From positions 2,914,001 through 2,978,000 of the forward strand of contig NZ_CP109199.1 of assembly GCF_036250065.1 (NCBI RefSeq): 64,000 nt of DNA. The letters are read 5' to 3'. The DNA is from Micromonospora sp. NBC_01699 (GTDB lineage: Bacteria > Actinomycetota > Actinomycetes > Mycobacteriales > Micromonosporaceae). Below the pieces are notes generated by a model. It was not told the DNA's origin. It saw nothing but the letters and a program-made list of their open reading frames with translations, and searched no databases. Each line of letters begins with the position of its first letter. The first letter of the stretch is position 1. A program made the position numbers and the translations under genes. Below, in pieces: positions 37,036 to 44,980 of this stretch.

Positions 37036-37890
37036 TCAGTCCGGTACGCCGATTCGCGGGCGCGACAGTCGTTCGAGCCCGTCCCCGGTTCCGGTACCGG
37101 GCCTCGGGTTGTACAGCTCCAGATACCAGTCCGGGTGGTCGACCACAGCCAGCGTCGTCGTGTCGAAGAACAGGTCACCGGCCTCCGGGTGACGCACCGC
37201 CTTCACCGCCTGGATCGGGAGGCCCACCTCGTGCTGGGCCCACAACTCGGCGAATTCCGGGCTCACGGTGCGCAGGCCGTCGACCACCCGGGCGAATTCC
37301 GGGTCGTCTGGCGCGTGCCCCGCGTCGGCCCGGAACGCGGCGACCACGGCCGGCGCCACCGAGGCCCAGTGGACGTGCATCTCGCGGTATCGGGCATTGG
37401 TGAAGAACGTGAACAGGCAGTTGTGGTCGGTGTCGCCGTAACCGAACACCGTGCGCGCCGCGTCGTTGACCACCAGCAGATTCCAGTACCGGTCCCGCAG
37501 CACCGCTGGCCGGGGCAGCCACGCGTCGATCAGGTTCCGCAGCTCCGGGGTGACCACGGCGCCGCGCGTACCGTCGGCGCGCGGCGGGTTGAGCCCGGCG
37601 AGCAGATACAGGTGCGTACGCTCCGCTTCGGTCAGCCGCAGCGCCCCACCGATCGCGTCGAGCACCTCGGCCGAGACGCTGATGTCACGTCCCTGTTCGA
37701 GCCAGGTGTACCAGGACACGCCGACCGAGGCCAGTACCGCGACCTCCTCGCGCCGCAGGCCCGGCGTACGCCGCCGGCCCACCGCCGCCATGCCGACGTC
37801 ACCGGGCCTGAGCCGCGCCCGCCGCGTACGCAAAAAGTCGCGCAACTGCTCACGCCGACGCCCCGCCACCCCAAAGGATCCGCCGCCCAT
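37036..37890 (-). CDS. XRE-family regulator with MmyB-like ligand-binding domain
   Basis: The 284-residue regulator has an N-terminal helix-turn-helix (about 8-85; RRTPGLRREEVAVLASVGVSWYTWLEQGRD) and a PAS-like MmyB sensor domain (about 105-270; RPAVLRDRYWNLLVVNDAARTVFG). MmyB-type domains bind fatty-acid-like ligands. ATG 37890 gives the usual start just before the HTH. It lies directly upstream of the SDR gene and downstream of the second palindromic C/G-tract element. Control of the SDR is likely but not shown. Confidence 0.9.
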   Translation of the reverse strand: MGGGSFGVAGRRREQLRDFLRTRRARLRPGDVGMAAVGRRRTPGLRREEVAVLASVGVSWYTWLEQGRDISVSAEVLDAIGGALRLTEAERTHLYLLAGLNPPRADGTRGAVVTPELRNLIDAWLPRPAVLRDRYWNLLVVNDAARTVFGYGDTDHNCLFTFFTNARYREMHVHWASVAPAVVAAFRADAGHAPDDPEFARVVDGLRTVSPEFAELWAQHEVGLPIQAVKAVRHPEAGDLFFDTTTLAVVDHPDWYLELYNPRPGTGTGDGLERLSRPRIGVPD

Positions 37891-37917
37891 ACACCACCGT
37901 AACAACAACACCACCAA

Positions 37918-38095
37918 CCCCCACGAACCCACCCCACCCCACCCACCCCCCCACACCCGCGATCTAGGGCAAATACAGGTGATTGGAGATTAACTCGCCT
38001 GTATTTGCCCTAGATCGACGCGGAGAGAGGGCGCGGGGAGGGGGAGGGGGAGGGGGGCGGGGAGAGGGGGAGGGGAGGGGAGGGGAGGGGAGGGG
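37918..38095. repeat. Second perfect 20-bp palindrome between C-rich and G-rich tracts
   Basis: A C-rich ACCCC run (about 37918-37958) precedes arm CGATCTAGGGCAAATACAGG (37960-37979). An 18-nt spacer and the exact complementary arm (37998-38017) follow. A G-rich GGGGA run (about 38034-38093) then reaches the stop codon of the next minus-strand gene. The architecture is the same as at 13210-13440, but the arm sequence is unrelated. Here it separates two tandem minus-strand genes, so a simple convergent-terminator role does not explain both. Confidence 0.8.
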
Positions 38096-38413
38096 TTAGG
38101 TGGCGGGGTGGGCGCGTAGGCGGGCGGTGGTGGCGGTGGCTAGCTGGCGTAGGGGTTCGGCTGCCTCGGGGTAGTCGTCGAGGGCGTCCTGGAGGCGGGC
38201 GCGCCAGCGGCCGGCTTCGATTGCCTCGGCGTTCGCCCGCGTTGGCCACCGTAGGCGGGCGCGGGTGTCGATCAGCTCCCGCCGGTGCTCGGGGCCGAGG
38301 ATCGTGGCGACCCGGTCGGTCAGCCAACCGAACACCTCGTCGGTCTCGGCGGCGGCCACGACGACCCGGGCCGTGTCCCATGCCACCCGAGGGTGGTGAA
38401 TGACCTGTGGCAT
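38096..38413 (-). CDS. Small hypothetical helical protein
   Basis: I do not recognise this 105-residue protein. It appears mostly helical and charged (ETDEVFGWLTDRVATILGPEHRRELIDTRARLRWP), without membrane segments or Cys motifs. The ATG at 38413 is supported by GAGGAGGG immediately upstream. The C-terminus ends at the border of the G-rich tract. It stands 92 nt downstream of the PurA-like gene on the same strand and could be the last member of that operon, but nothing in the sequence proves it. Confidence 0.6.
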   Translation of the reverse strand: MPQVIHHPRVAWDTARVVVAAAETDEVFGWLTDRVATILGPEHRRELIDTRARLRWPTRANAEAIEAGRWRARLQDALDDYPEAAEPLRQLATATTARLRAHPAT

Positions 38414-38505
38414 GGCGCCCTCCTCGATTCGTGGCGAGTGCTGCGACCATCGTCTATCCGTACCTTGACCGTTGACAAGGTGGCCGAACAGCCGGAACAG
38501 CCCGG

Positions 38506-39825
38506 TCAGGCGGCCAACGCGCGGCCCAGCACCCGTTTGTCGGCCGTGCTGGGTCCGTACGACTCGATCAGGACGGGGGCGTCGAGCAGCGCGCCGATCG
38601 CGGACGCCCAGCGCGCGGGCCGGTCGAGCCGCGCCGGGCGGGCGCCGGCCAGCAGGGCGGTCAGCCGTTCCTGGTACGCCAGGTCGCCGCGCCCGCCCGG
38701 CACCAGCCGATCCAGCGTCGGCGCACCGGGGGCGAGCGCGTACTCGGGGCAGATCCGCAGCTCCGGTGCCCGGTCCGGGGCGTCCAGGTGGGTGACCGCG
38801 AGCGCGTCGACGCCACCGGCCACCTCGACGGCGTAGCGGTGGGCGACCGCGTCGAAGTGACCGACCCGGAACGGGCCCTGCCAGCGGCCGGTGCCGTTGT
38901 GCCGGTCCGGCAGGGCGGCGGTCAGCGCCGGGTCCTCGGTGACCAGCGGCCCGGCGCCGTGCCGGGTGGTGTACGTCCGGACCACCCCCAACCGCAGTGC
39001 CCCGTGCCCCGCCTCGGCCAGCAGCGTCTCCGCGTTCGCGAACGTCGTGGTGGACCAGGTCGTGTACGGGTGCCAGCCGAACCATTCGTCCAGCAGCACC
39101 CCCTGTGCCCCCTCGAACACACACCGCCCCGCGTCCAGCAACGCCCTGCGCGTCGACCAGCCGTCCACGATGGACACGATCGAGCCGAACGCCCGGAACA
39201 CCGACACCACCTCGTCCACCGGTGGCCCGCCCAGGTCACCCAGCTCGTCGGTGAGCCGGTCGCGTACGGCCGTCAACCGGTGCCGCAGTCGGGTCGGGTC
39301 GAGGGTGTCACCGGCCCGGGGCGCGTCGGCGTGGCGCAGCGCGTACGCCATGGTCTCGCCGACCCCCATGCCGCAGGAGCCGTGCCGGCCCGCGCCCCGA
39401 CCCAGCTCGCGCAGCCGGTTGGCGGCGGCGTGCCACGGTGTGCTGAGCAGCGCCTCGGCATCGATGGTGAGCAGCCCGAACGGGTCCGGTACGCCGATCG
39501 CGTTGAGCTGTTCCGCCTCGGCGGCCAGGGCGAGCGGGTCGACCACCACGAAGCGGGACAGGTGGGTGGGCACCCCGTGCAGGGTGCCCGACCCGAACTG
39601 GGCGAAGGTGTGGTGCCGCCCGTCCGACGTCACCACGTTGTGCGCCGCCTGCGCGCCCCCGTTGAACCGGATCACCGCACCGACCGGCCCGTCCGCGCAG
39701 AGCAGGTCGACCACGGTTCCCTTGCCGGCGTCGCCGTAACCGAGGTCGACCACGACGGTGTGCCGATCGGGCCCGGTGTGAACGGGCCAGGTGTGAACGG
39801 GACCGGTGAGAGCCGGACCGGTCAC
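38506..39825 (-). CDS. Divergent adenylosuccinate-synthetase paralogue
   Basis: The 439-residue protein has the PurA fold, but the GTP-binding P-loop reads GYGDAGKGT where housekeeping enzymes have GDEGKGK. The catalytic Asp is kept and the substrate-binding His segment is FNGGAQAAHNVV. Other family blocks are present (CGMGVGETM, FEGAQGVLLDEWFGWHPYTT, and the RTYTTRHGAGPL loop). PurA joins IMP and aspartate with GTP. The altered loop and operon context argue against a housekeeping role and for a different nucleotide or amino-acid substrate. GTG 39825 overlaps the VWA gene stop (GTGA), so it is translationally coupled to a conserved-looking four-gene set. Confidence 0.82.
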   Translation of the reverse strand: MTGPALTGPVHTWPVHTGPDRHTVVVDLGYGDAGKGTVVDLLCADGPVGAVIRFNGGAQAAHNVVTSDGRHHTFAQFGSGTLHGVPTHLSRFVVVDPLALAAEAEQLNAIGVPDPFGLLTIDAEALLSTPWHAAANRLRELGRGAGRHGSCGMGVGETMAYALRHADAPRAGDTLDPTRLRHRLTAVRDRLTDELGDLGGPPVDEVVSVFRAFGSIVSIVDGWSTRRALLDAGRCVFEGAQGVLLDEWFGWHPYTTWSTTTFANAETLLAEAGHGALRLGVVRTYTTRHGAGPLVTEDPALTAALPDRHNGTGRWQGPFRVGHFDAVAHRYAVEVAGGVDALAVTHLDAPDRAPELRICPEYALAPGAPTLDRLVPGGRGDLAYQERLTALLAGARPARLDRPARWASAIGALLDAPVLIESYGPSTADKRVLGRALAA

Positions 39826-40799
39826 AGCCGGATCAGCCCGTCGTCCGGCCCGTCGGTGTCCAGGCCGGCGGTGGCCAGGTCGGTCCGGACCGCCACGCCA
39901 CGGGTCGAACCGATGGTGGCCAGCGCCCGGCCGACGCTGCCGGTCGCGGTCGAGCCGACGTCGGCCAGGTCGGTCAGCCCTTCGGCCAGGTCGATCGCCT
40001 CCTCGCCGAGGCCGACGGTGAGCGCGATCGTCTCGCAGACCGCGTCCAGGTCGTCGAGTTCGATCACGTGCTGGCCGAGCAGCCGGCGCCAGTAGCCGAG
40101 GATCTCCGGGTCACCCGCGTAGCTCGCCCCGCTGGGCAGGATGTAGTAGACCTCGAAGCGCTGGCGCAGCTCGGCCACGATCGCCGCGACCGAGATCGGC
40201 TCGGCCAGCTCGTCGCCGGTCCACCGCCGCACCTCGGCCGGCTTCACCTGCGGGTACGGCAGCTCGTCGCCGATCAGGAACAGGTAGCCGCGCCGGCCCC
40301 GGCGTTCGACACTGTCCAGGCTGGTGTGTCGGGCCATGAAGTACATCGCCAGCTCGTACGACTCGGTGCGCTGGCCGCCACCGCCGCCCTCCAACACGAT
40401 GTTGCCGAGGTCGTCGTCCATCCGGTTGTCCGACTCGAACTGCCCGATCTGCAACGGCACCCGGTCACAGGTGGCGTCGCCGATCGCCCCGAACATGATC
40501 TGCGGATCGGTGGCGTAACCCTTGCGCAGCAGCAGGCCGAACAGCTCCGGCAGCTTGCTCTGGAGCGTACGGGGCACGCTGCCCATCGAGCCGGTCACGT
40601 CGAACAGCACCGCGATCGGCGTCGACCGGGGGTGTTCGTCGCTGTCGCGGCTCTCCCGCACGTCGACCCCGCGCGGGTCGAGCCGCTCGTGCACCTTCCG
40701 AGCCCCACTGTCGCTGTACGCGAACGCGCTGCGTCCGGTGGCCGCCCGGTAGCTGGCGGCGGCGCCGTACACGTCGGTGGACCAGCGTCCACTACCCAT
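39822..40799 (-). CDS. VWA-domain protein of the PurA-like/J-kinase/Nudix operon
   Basis: The 325-residue protein has a von Willebrand factor A domain (about 60-270) with the metal-ion-dependent adhesion site started by FDVTGSMGS (D-x-T-x-S, about 66) and a later LIGDE. No signal peptide or membrane helix is seen, so it acts in the cytoplasm, probably as a scaffold. ATG 40799 is preceded by GAGGAGCAGGATC. It lies 25 nt after the kinase-like gene and overlaps the PurA-like gene. Confidence 0.85.
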   Translation of the reverse strand: MGSGRWSTDVYGAAASYRAATGRSAFAYSDSGARKVHERLDPRGVDVRESRDSDEHPRSTPIAVLFDVTGSMGSVPRTLQSKLPELFGLLLRKGYATDPQIMFGAIGDATCDRVPLQIGQFESDNRMDDDLGNIVLEGGGGGQRTESYELAMYFMARHTSLDSVERRGRRGYLFLIGDELPYPQVKPAEVRRWTGDELAEPISVAAIVAELRQRFEVYYILPSGASYAGDPEILGYWRRLLGQHVIELDDLDAVCETIALTVGLGEEAIDLAEGLTDLADVGSTATGSVGRALATIGSTRGVAVRTDLATAGLDTDGPDDGLIRL

Positions 40800-40824
40800 G
40801 ATCCTGCTCCTCTTCCTCGTGTCT

Positions 40825-41832
40825 TCAGACGGTTGTGGTCGGTAGCACCAGGCGCCGGAACCGGCGCGGGCCGTAGAGCTTCTCCAGTAGTTCGTCGAGT
40901 TCGGCCAGCAGTCGCCAGGCGTCCTGCGGGCGTCGGCGCGGGCTGGGCTGGGTGCAGCCGCGGATGAAGCGGAACAGGGCGTCGGGTGCCCCGGTCCCCA
41001 TCAGCCACCGCATGCAGCCGCTGGCCAGGTGGATGTCGGTGGCCGGGGTGGCCGGGGCGCGTTTCGCGACCTCGGGCGGGTACCAGTCGCGGTAGCGGGC
41101 GACCAGCGCCGGTACCGAGCCGCCCTCGGTGGTGACCGAGTAGCACCAGTCGACCAGGACCACCCCGTGCTGGTCCGGTTCGATCAGCACGTGCTCGGGC
41201 AGCACCGCGCCGTGCACCACCCCGGCCCGGTGCGCCCAGCCGAGGGCGACCAGCAGGCGTCGCCAGATCCAGGCGACGTCGCGCGGGTCGAGGCCGTCCG
41301 GGTAGGCCCGCGCCAGTTCGGTGAGCGGGACCAGACCGGCGCAGTGGGACAGCACGTTGGCGGTGCGGCGTACGCCGGTGGTCGGGTCCTCGTGCCGGAA
41401 GCTCTCCACCAGCTCCGGTGCGTAGGCGCGGTGTCGCGGGTCGCCGTTCCGGCGCAGGGTGACCAGCGCGGTCGCCTCCCGGTCGAGCAGGTCGTTGGCG
41501 GCCGGTTGGCGGGGCAGTTTGAGCAGGCCCTGCCGGCCGTCGTAGCGGACCCGGTAGAGGTTGGCCAGGTCGCCGGTGGCGAACCGGTCGCCGAGCGTGT
41601 AGCGGTGTCGCCGGGTGGTGAGGGTGGTGTTCCCCCGGCCCTGGTGGGTGGCCCAGAGGCTGGACAACCGGGCGAAGGCGGCCGTCGCGGTCACCGTCCG
41701 TCCGGCCGGCGCGGCGTCCGGGTGCAGCAGCCGGGCCAGTTTCCGGTACGTCACCGCGGGCTGGTCCCCGCCGAACAGGTCGCCGGGCGTACGGGCGGCG
41801 TCGACCAGTGCGGCGGCCTCGGCGAAGGTCAT
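40825..41832 (-). CDS. J-domain-like segment fused to an atypical protein kinase
   Basis: The 335-residue protein starts with a short J-domain-like helix and turn (TYRKLARLLHPD, about 28-39) and continues as a kinase fold (about 75-290). The ATP-Lys lies in GLLKLPR. The catalytic loop reads VVHGAVLPEHVLI, lacking the usual HRD Asp and the following Asn, and DFG reads DWC. It is therefore probably a pseudokinase or uses an unusual mechanism. The ATG overlaps the Nudix gene stop by 4 nt. Linked VWA, Nudix and PurA-like genes suggest a nucleotide-related stress or conflict pathway; the detailed function is unknown. Confidence 0.8.
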   Translation of the reverse strand: MTFAEAAALVDAARTPGDLFGGDQPAVTYRKLARLLHPDAAPAGRTVTATAAFARLSSLWATHQGRGNTTLTTRRHRYTLGDRFATGDLANLYRVRYDGRQGLLKLPRQPAANDLLDREATALVTLRRNGDPRHRAYAPELVESFRHEDPTTGVRRTANVLSHCAGLVPLTELARAYPDGLDPRDVAWIWRRLLVALGWAHRAGVVHGAVLPEHVLIEPDQHGVVLVDWCYSVTTEGGSVPALVARYRDWYPPEVAKRAPATPATDIHLASGCMRWLMGTGAPDALFRFIRGCTQPSPRRRPQDAWRLLAELDELLEKLYGPRRFRRLVLPTTTV

Positions 41833-42599
41833 CGCACACCGTCCTCTCGGGACGGCCGCAGCAGGGCCGGGTGCAGCAGCCTGGCGTCGCCGGCCCGGTA
41901 GAGCCGGGCTCGGGGGCCGCCGCGCTCACCGCCCCGGCTGGTGGTCTCCCCGGTGCTCTCCACGAAGCCGGGCACCGAGAGCACCTTGCGGTGGAAGTTC
42001 CCGGCGTGCAGTTCCTCGCCCCAGACCGAGGTGTAGACCGCGCGCAGCTCGCCGATGGTGAACCGGTCGCCGAGGAAGGCGGTGGCCAGCGGGGTGTACT
42101 CCAGTTTGGACCGGGCCCGTTCCAGCCCGGCGGCGAGGATCGCGGTGTGGTCGAAGGCGAGGTCGCCGGCGGCGGCGACCGGGACCCAGGTGGCCTCGGC
42201 GGCGTCGGAGCCGGCCTGCGGGTCGGGCATGCTGGGCGCGAACGCCAGGTAGGCGACGGAGACGACCCGCATCCTCGGGTCCCGGTCGGGGTTGCCGTAG
42301 CTGGCGAGCTGCTCCAGGTGCAGCCGGGCCAGCTCACCCTCGCCGGGGTGCAGCCCGGTTTCCTCGGCGAGTTCGCGTACGGCCGCCGTCTCCAGCGGTT
42401 CGTTGCGGACGAATCCGCCGGGCAGGGCGCGGTGTCCGGCGTACGGCGGCACCCCGCGGGTGACCAGCAGGACGTGCAGTCCGCCGTCGCGGATGGTCAG
42501 GGCGACCACGTCGACGGTGACGGCCAGCGCCGGGAAGGCGCGCGGGTCGTAGTCGTCGAGGAATTCCCGCTCGGTCGTCATGGTCCCGCCTGTCGTCAT
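41829..42599 (-). CDS. NrtR-like Nudix-domain regulator
   Basis: The 256-residue protein has a Nudix domain (about 25-155) with a complete box GGFVRNEPLETAAVRELAEETGL. A C-terminal winged-helix-like region (about 160-235; YTPLATAFLGDRFTIGELRAVYTSVWG...HAGNFHRKVLSV) follows, as in NrtR regulators of NAD metabolism. NrtR proteins bind ADP-ribose or related NAD products and release DNA. The intact box means hydrolysis is also possible. ATG 42599 or ATG 42581 can be the start. A good palindrome lies 23-49 nt upstream of the first. As first gene of the four-gene operon it probably autoregulates the set. Confidence 0.87.
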   Translation of the reverse strand: MTTGGTMTTEREFLDDYDPRAFPALAVTVDVVALTIRDGGLHVLLVTRGVPPYAGHRALPGGFVRNEPLETAAVRELAEETGLHPGEGELARLHLEQLASYGNPDRDPRMRVVSVAYLAFAPSMPDPQAGSDAAEATWVPVAAAGDLAFDHTAILAAGLERARSKLEYTPLATAFLGDRFTIGELRAVYTSVWGEELHAGNFHRKVLSVPGFVESTGETTSRGGERGGPRARLYRAGDARLLHPALLRPSREDGVR

Positions 42600-42621
42600 G
42601 GCCCGTCTCCGGACCGTTGTG

Positions 42622-42648
42622 CTCGAACTGAGTGTTTCTCAGATCGAG
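42622..42648. promoter_or_regulatory. Palindromic operator upstream of the Nudix-led operon
   Basis: CTCGA-A-CTGAG-TGTTT-CTCAG-A-TCGAG reads as two nested perfect arms (42628-42632 with 42638-42642; 42622-42626 with 42644-42648), interrupted by one mismatch. It lies just upstream of the Nudix regulator start, where a self-binding site is expected. Confidence 0.65.
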
Positions 42649-42778
42649 AGTAACTTAACCCCGGATCCGGCTCCGGTCAAGCCGGTCGGTTCGTGCCTGG
42701 TTTGTGGGTACGACACCCTGTTTTCCGCATCTTCCACCTTCGGGGTGAATCAGCCGGTAGCTGACTGACCGCGAGTCT

Positions 42779-42803
42779 TCTTCGGTTAGCGTCAACCGGA
42801 AGA
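42779..42803. promoter_or_regulatory. Inverted repeat upstream of the multicopper oxidase gene
   Basis: TCTTCGGTT (42779-42787) and AACCGGAAGA (42794-42803) form a near-perfect inverted repeat with one bulged base and a 6-nt spacer, about 80 nt before the oxidase start. It is a candidate operator only. Confidence 0.35.
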
Positions 42804-42884
42804 TTCGCCCAAGTCGGACATTGACCTTGGACGGGCCGTTGCCAACCAAACGTGTCGAAGAAGTGGCGGAAGGTGGAAAGGCTC

Positions 42885-44963
42885 ATGGTTGCACGAAGGC
42901 AACTGCTCGCGGCCGGTGTCGCGGGCGGTGCCGCACTGATGATCCCGGCGACGAGCCGCCCGGCGAGCGCGAACGAACGCTCCGCGTTCACGCTCAACCC
43001 CACGACCATCCCCAAGTACGTCACCGACCTGGTGATCCCACCGGTGATGCCACCGCTCGCCTCCGACGGGAAGCAGGCCCTCGACGAATACCGGATAGCG
43101 GTCCGGCAGTTCCAGCAGCAGGTGCTGCCGCCCGGTCTGCCGAAGACGACGGTCTGGAGCTACGGCTCACCCGGCCACGGCAACACCTTCTCCTGGCCGG
43201 CGTACACCATCGAGGCCAGGGTGGGCCGCCCGGTCCGGATCACCTGGGCCAACGAACTGGTCGACGAGTCGGGCAACTTCCTGCCGCACCTGCTGCCCGT
43301 CGACCCCACCCTGCACTGGGCCAACCCGGGCGGCGGCATCGAACACCGGGACCACCGCCCCACCTTCACCTCCACGCCCGAGCCGTACACCGGGCCGGTT
43401 CCGATGATCACCCACCTGCACGGCGCGCACACCACACCGGAGAACGACGGCTACCCCGAGGCGTGGTACCTGCCGGCGGCCAAGAACACCCCGGACGGCT
43501 TCGCCCCCGTCGGCAAGTTCTACGACGAGTTCCACGAGACCTTCACCCGGCAGCACGGGGTGGCCTGGAAGGCCGGTACGGCCACCTTCCAGTACCCGAA
43601 CGACCAGCGGGCCACCACGCTCTGGTACCACGACCACACCCTCGGCATGACCCGGCTGAACATCTACGCCGGACCGGTCGGGTTCTACCTGCTGCGCGGC
43701 GGCCCCGCCGACGTGGCGCCGGGCGTCCTGCCCGGACCGGCACCGGCGTTGAACGACCCGCCGGGCACCCGCTACTACGAACTGCCACTGATCATCCAGG
43801 ACCGTACGTTCAACGAGGACGGCTCACTGTCGTACCCGAGTGTGGCGGCGATCGACGGGTTCGACGGGCCGTACATCCCGGACAGCGACGTGTCGCCGAT
43901 GTTCAACCAGACGTTCTTCGCCGAGACCATCGTGGTCAACGGCGGCACCTGGCCGGTGTTCAAGGTCGAGCCGCGCCGCTACCGGTTCCGCCTGCTCAAC
44001 GCCTGCAACTCGCGCTTCCTCGTACTGCGGATCGCGGGGGACGCGACCGCCCGGCCGGCCGCCACCGCCGTACCGTTCTGGCAGATCGGCTCCGACGGCG
44101 GCTTCCTGCCCGAGCCGGTCCGGCACGAGCACTTGGTGATCGGCAACGCCGAGCGGGTCGACGTGGTCGTCGACTTCACCGGCATCGCCGAGGGCACCGC
44201 GCTGTACCTGATCAACGAGGGGCCCGACCACGAGTTCCGCGGCGGTACGCCCGGCGCCGACTTCGCCGTCGCCAACCCGGCGACCACCGGGCAGGTGATG
44301 AAGTTCCTGGTCGGCTCGCTCGTCGCACCCGACGAGAGCCTGCCGCCGGAGCAACTGGAACTGCCGGCCTTCACCCCGCTGGGCAAGGAGTCCGGCACCC
44401 GGCGACTCTCGCTCAACGTGCAGAACTCGACCGTCACCCCGGCCGCCGGTACGGTCGCCCACCTGGCTGGTGTGGTCGACGCGAACGGCGCGCGGGTGCC
44501 GCTGCGCTGGCACGATCCGATCCGGGACAACCCGAGCCTGGGTGCCACCGAGATCTGGGAGTTCCGGAACTTCACCCCGCACGCCCACCCGGTGCACATC
44601 CACCAGGTCCAGTTCCAGGTGCTCGGCCGGGGGCCGGACGGGCAGACCCCACCGGAGCCCTCGGAGTCCGGTTTCAAGGACACCGTCGTCGCATTGCCCG
44701 GCCACCTCACCCGGGTCAAGGCCAGGTTCGACCTGCCCGGCCGATACGTCTGGCACTGCCACATCCTGGAGCACGAGGACAACGAGATGATGCTGCCGTT
44801 CTTCGTCGGGCAGGCGCCCAAGGGCGGCGCGCACACCGGCGACGGCGGCCGGCGCGGCACCGATCCGGTGCTGAGCGCGGCCGGGGTGACCATGCTGGCG
44901 GCGGCCGCCGCCGCCGGGATCGTGCTGTCCCGGCGTACCGCCGACCCGGAGCCGTCCGCCTGA
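42885..44963 (+). CDS. Tat-exported multicopper oxidase (CotA/bilirubin-oxidase type)
   Basis: The 692-residue laccase-like enzyme has a twin-arginine signal (ARRQLLAAGVAGGAALM). All four copper-ligand segments are present: HLHGAH, WYHDHTLG, HPVHIHQ and HCHILEHEDNEMM, the last with a Met axial ligand for the type 1 copper. It oxidises phenolic or aromatic amine substrates with four-electron reduction of oxygen to water. A Gly-rich linker and hydrophobic C-terminal helix (LSAAGVTMLAAAAAAGIVL) followed by RR suggest membrane anchoring outside the cell. ATG 42885 is preferred, as it places the twin Arg at residues 4-5. The polyketide regulator lies convergently 17 nt downstream. Confidence 0.9.
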   Translation: MVARRQLLAAGVAGGAALMIPATSRPASANERSAFTLNPTTIPKYVTDLVIPPVMPPLASDGKQALDEYRIAVRQFQQQVLPPGLPKTTVWSYGSPGHGNTFSWPAYTIEARVGRPVRITWANELVDESGNFLPHLLPVDPTLHWANPGGGIEHRDHRPTFTSTPEPYTGPVPMITHLHGAHTTPENDGYPEAWYLPAAKNTPDGFAPVGKFYDEFHETFTRQHGVAWKAGTATFQYPNDQRATTLWYHDHTLGMTRLNIYAGPVGFYLLRGGPADVAPGVLPGPAPALNDPPGTRYYELPLIIQDRTFNEDGSLSYPSVAAIDGFDGPYIPDSDVSPMFNQTFFAETIVVNGGTWPVFKVEPRRYRFRLLNACNSRFLVLRIAGDATARPAATAVPFWQIGSDGGFLPEPVRHEHLVIGNAERVDVVVDFTGIAEGTALYLINEGPDHEFRGGTPGADFAVANPATTGQVMKFLVGSLVAPDESLPPEQLELPAFTPLGKESGTRRLSLNVQNSTVTPAAGTVAHLAGVVDANGARVPLRWHDPIRDNPSLGATEIWEFRNFTPHAHPVHIHQVQFQVLGRGPDGQTPPEPSESGFKDTVVALPGHLTRVKARFDLPGRYVWHCHILEHEDNEMMLPFFVGQAPKGGAHTGDGGRRGTDPVLSAAGVTMLAAAAAAGIVLSRRTADPEPSA

Positions 44964-44980
44964 CCGGACGTCCGTCGAGG

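Noticed and set aside
38034-38095. Regular GGGGA repeats as a possible CRISPR or tandem-repeat array
   Set aside because: No spacers and no defined repeat unit longer than 5-6 bases; it is a simple purine tract of the palindromic element.
38506-39825. Housekeeping purA
   Set aside because: The altered P-loop and the overlapping operon with regulator, pseudokinase and VWA genes speak against the housekeeping enzyme.
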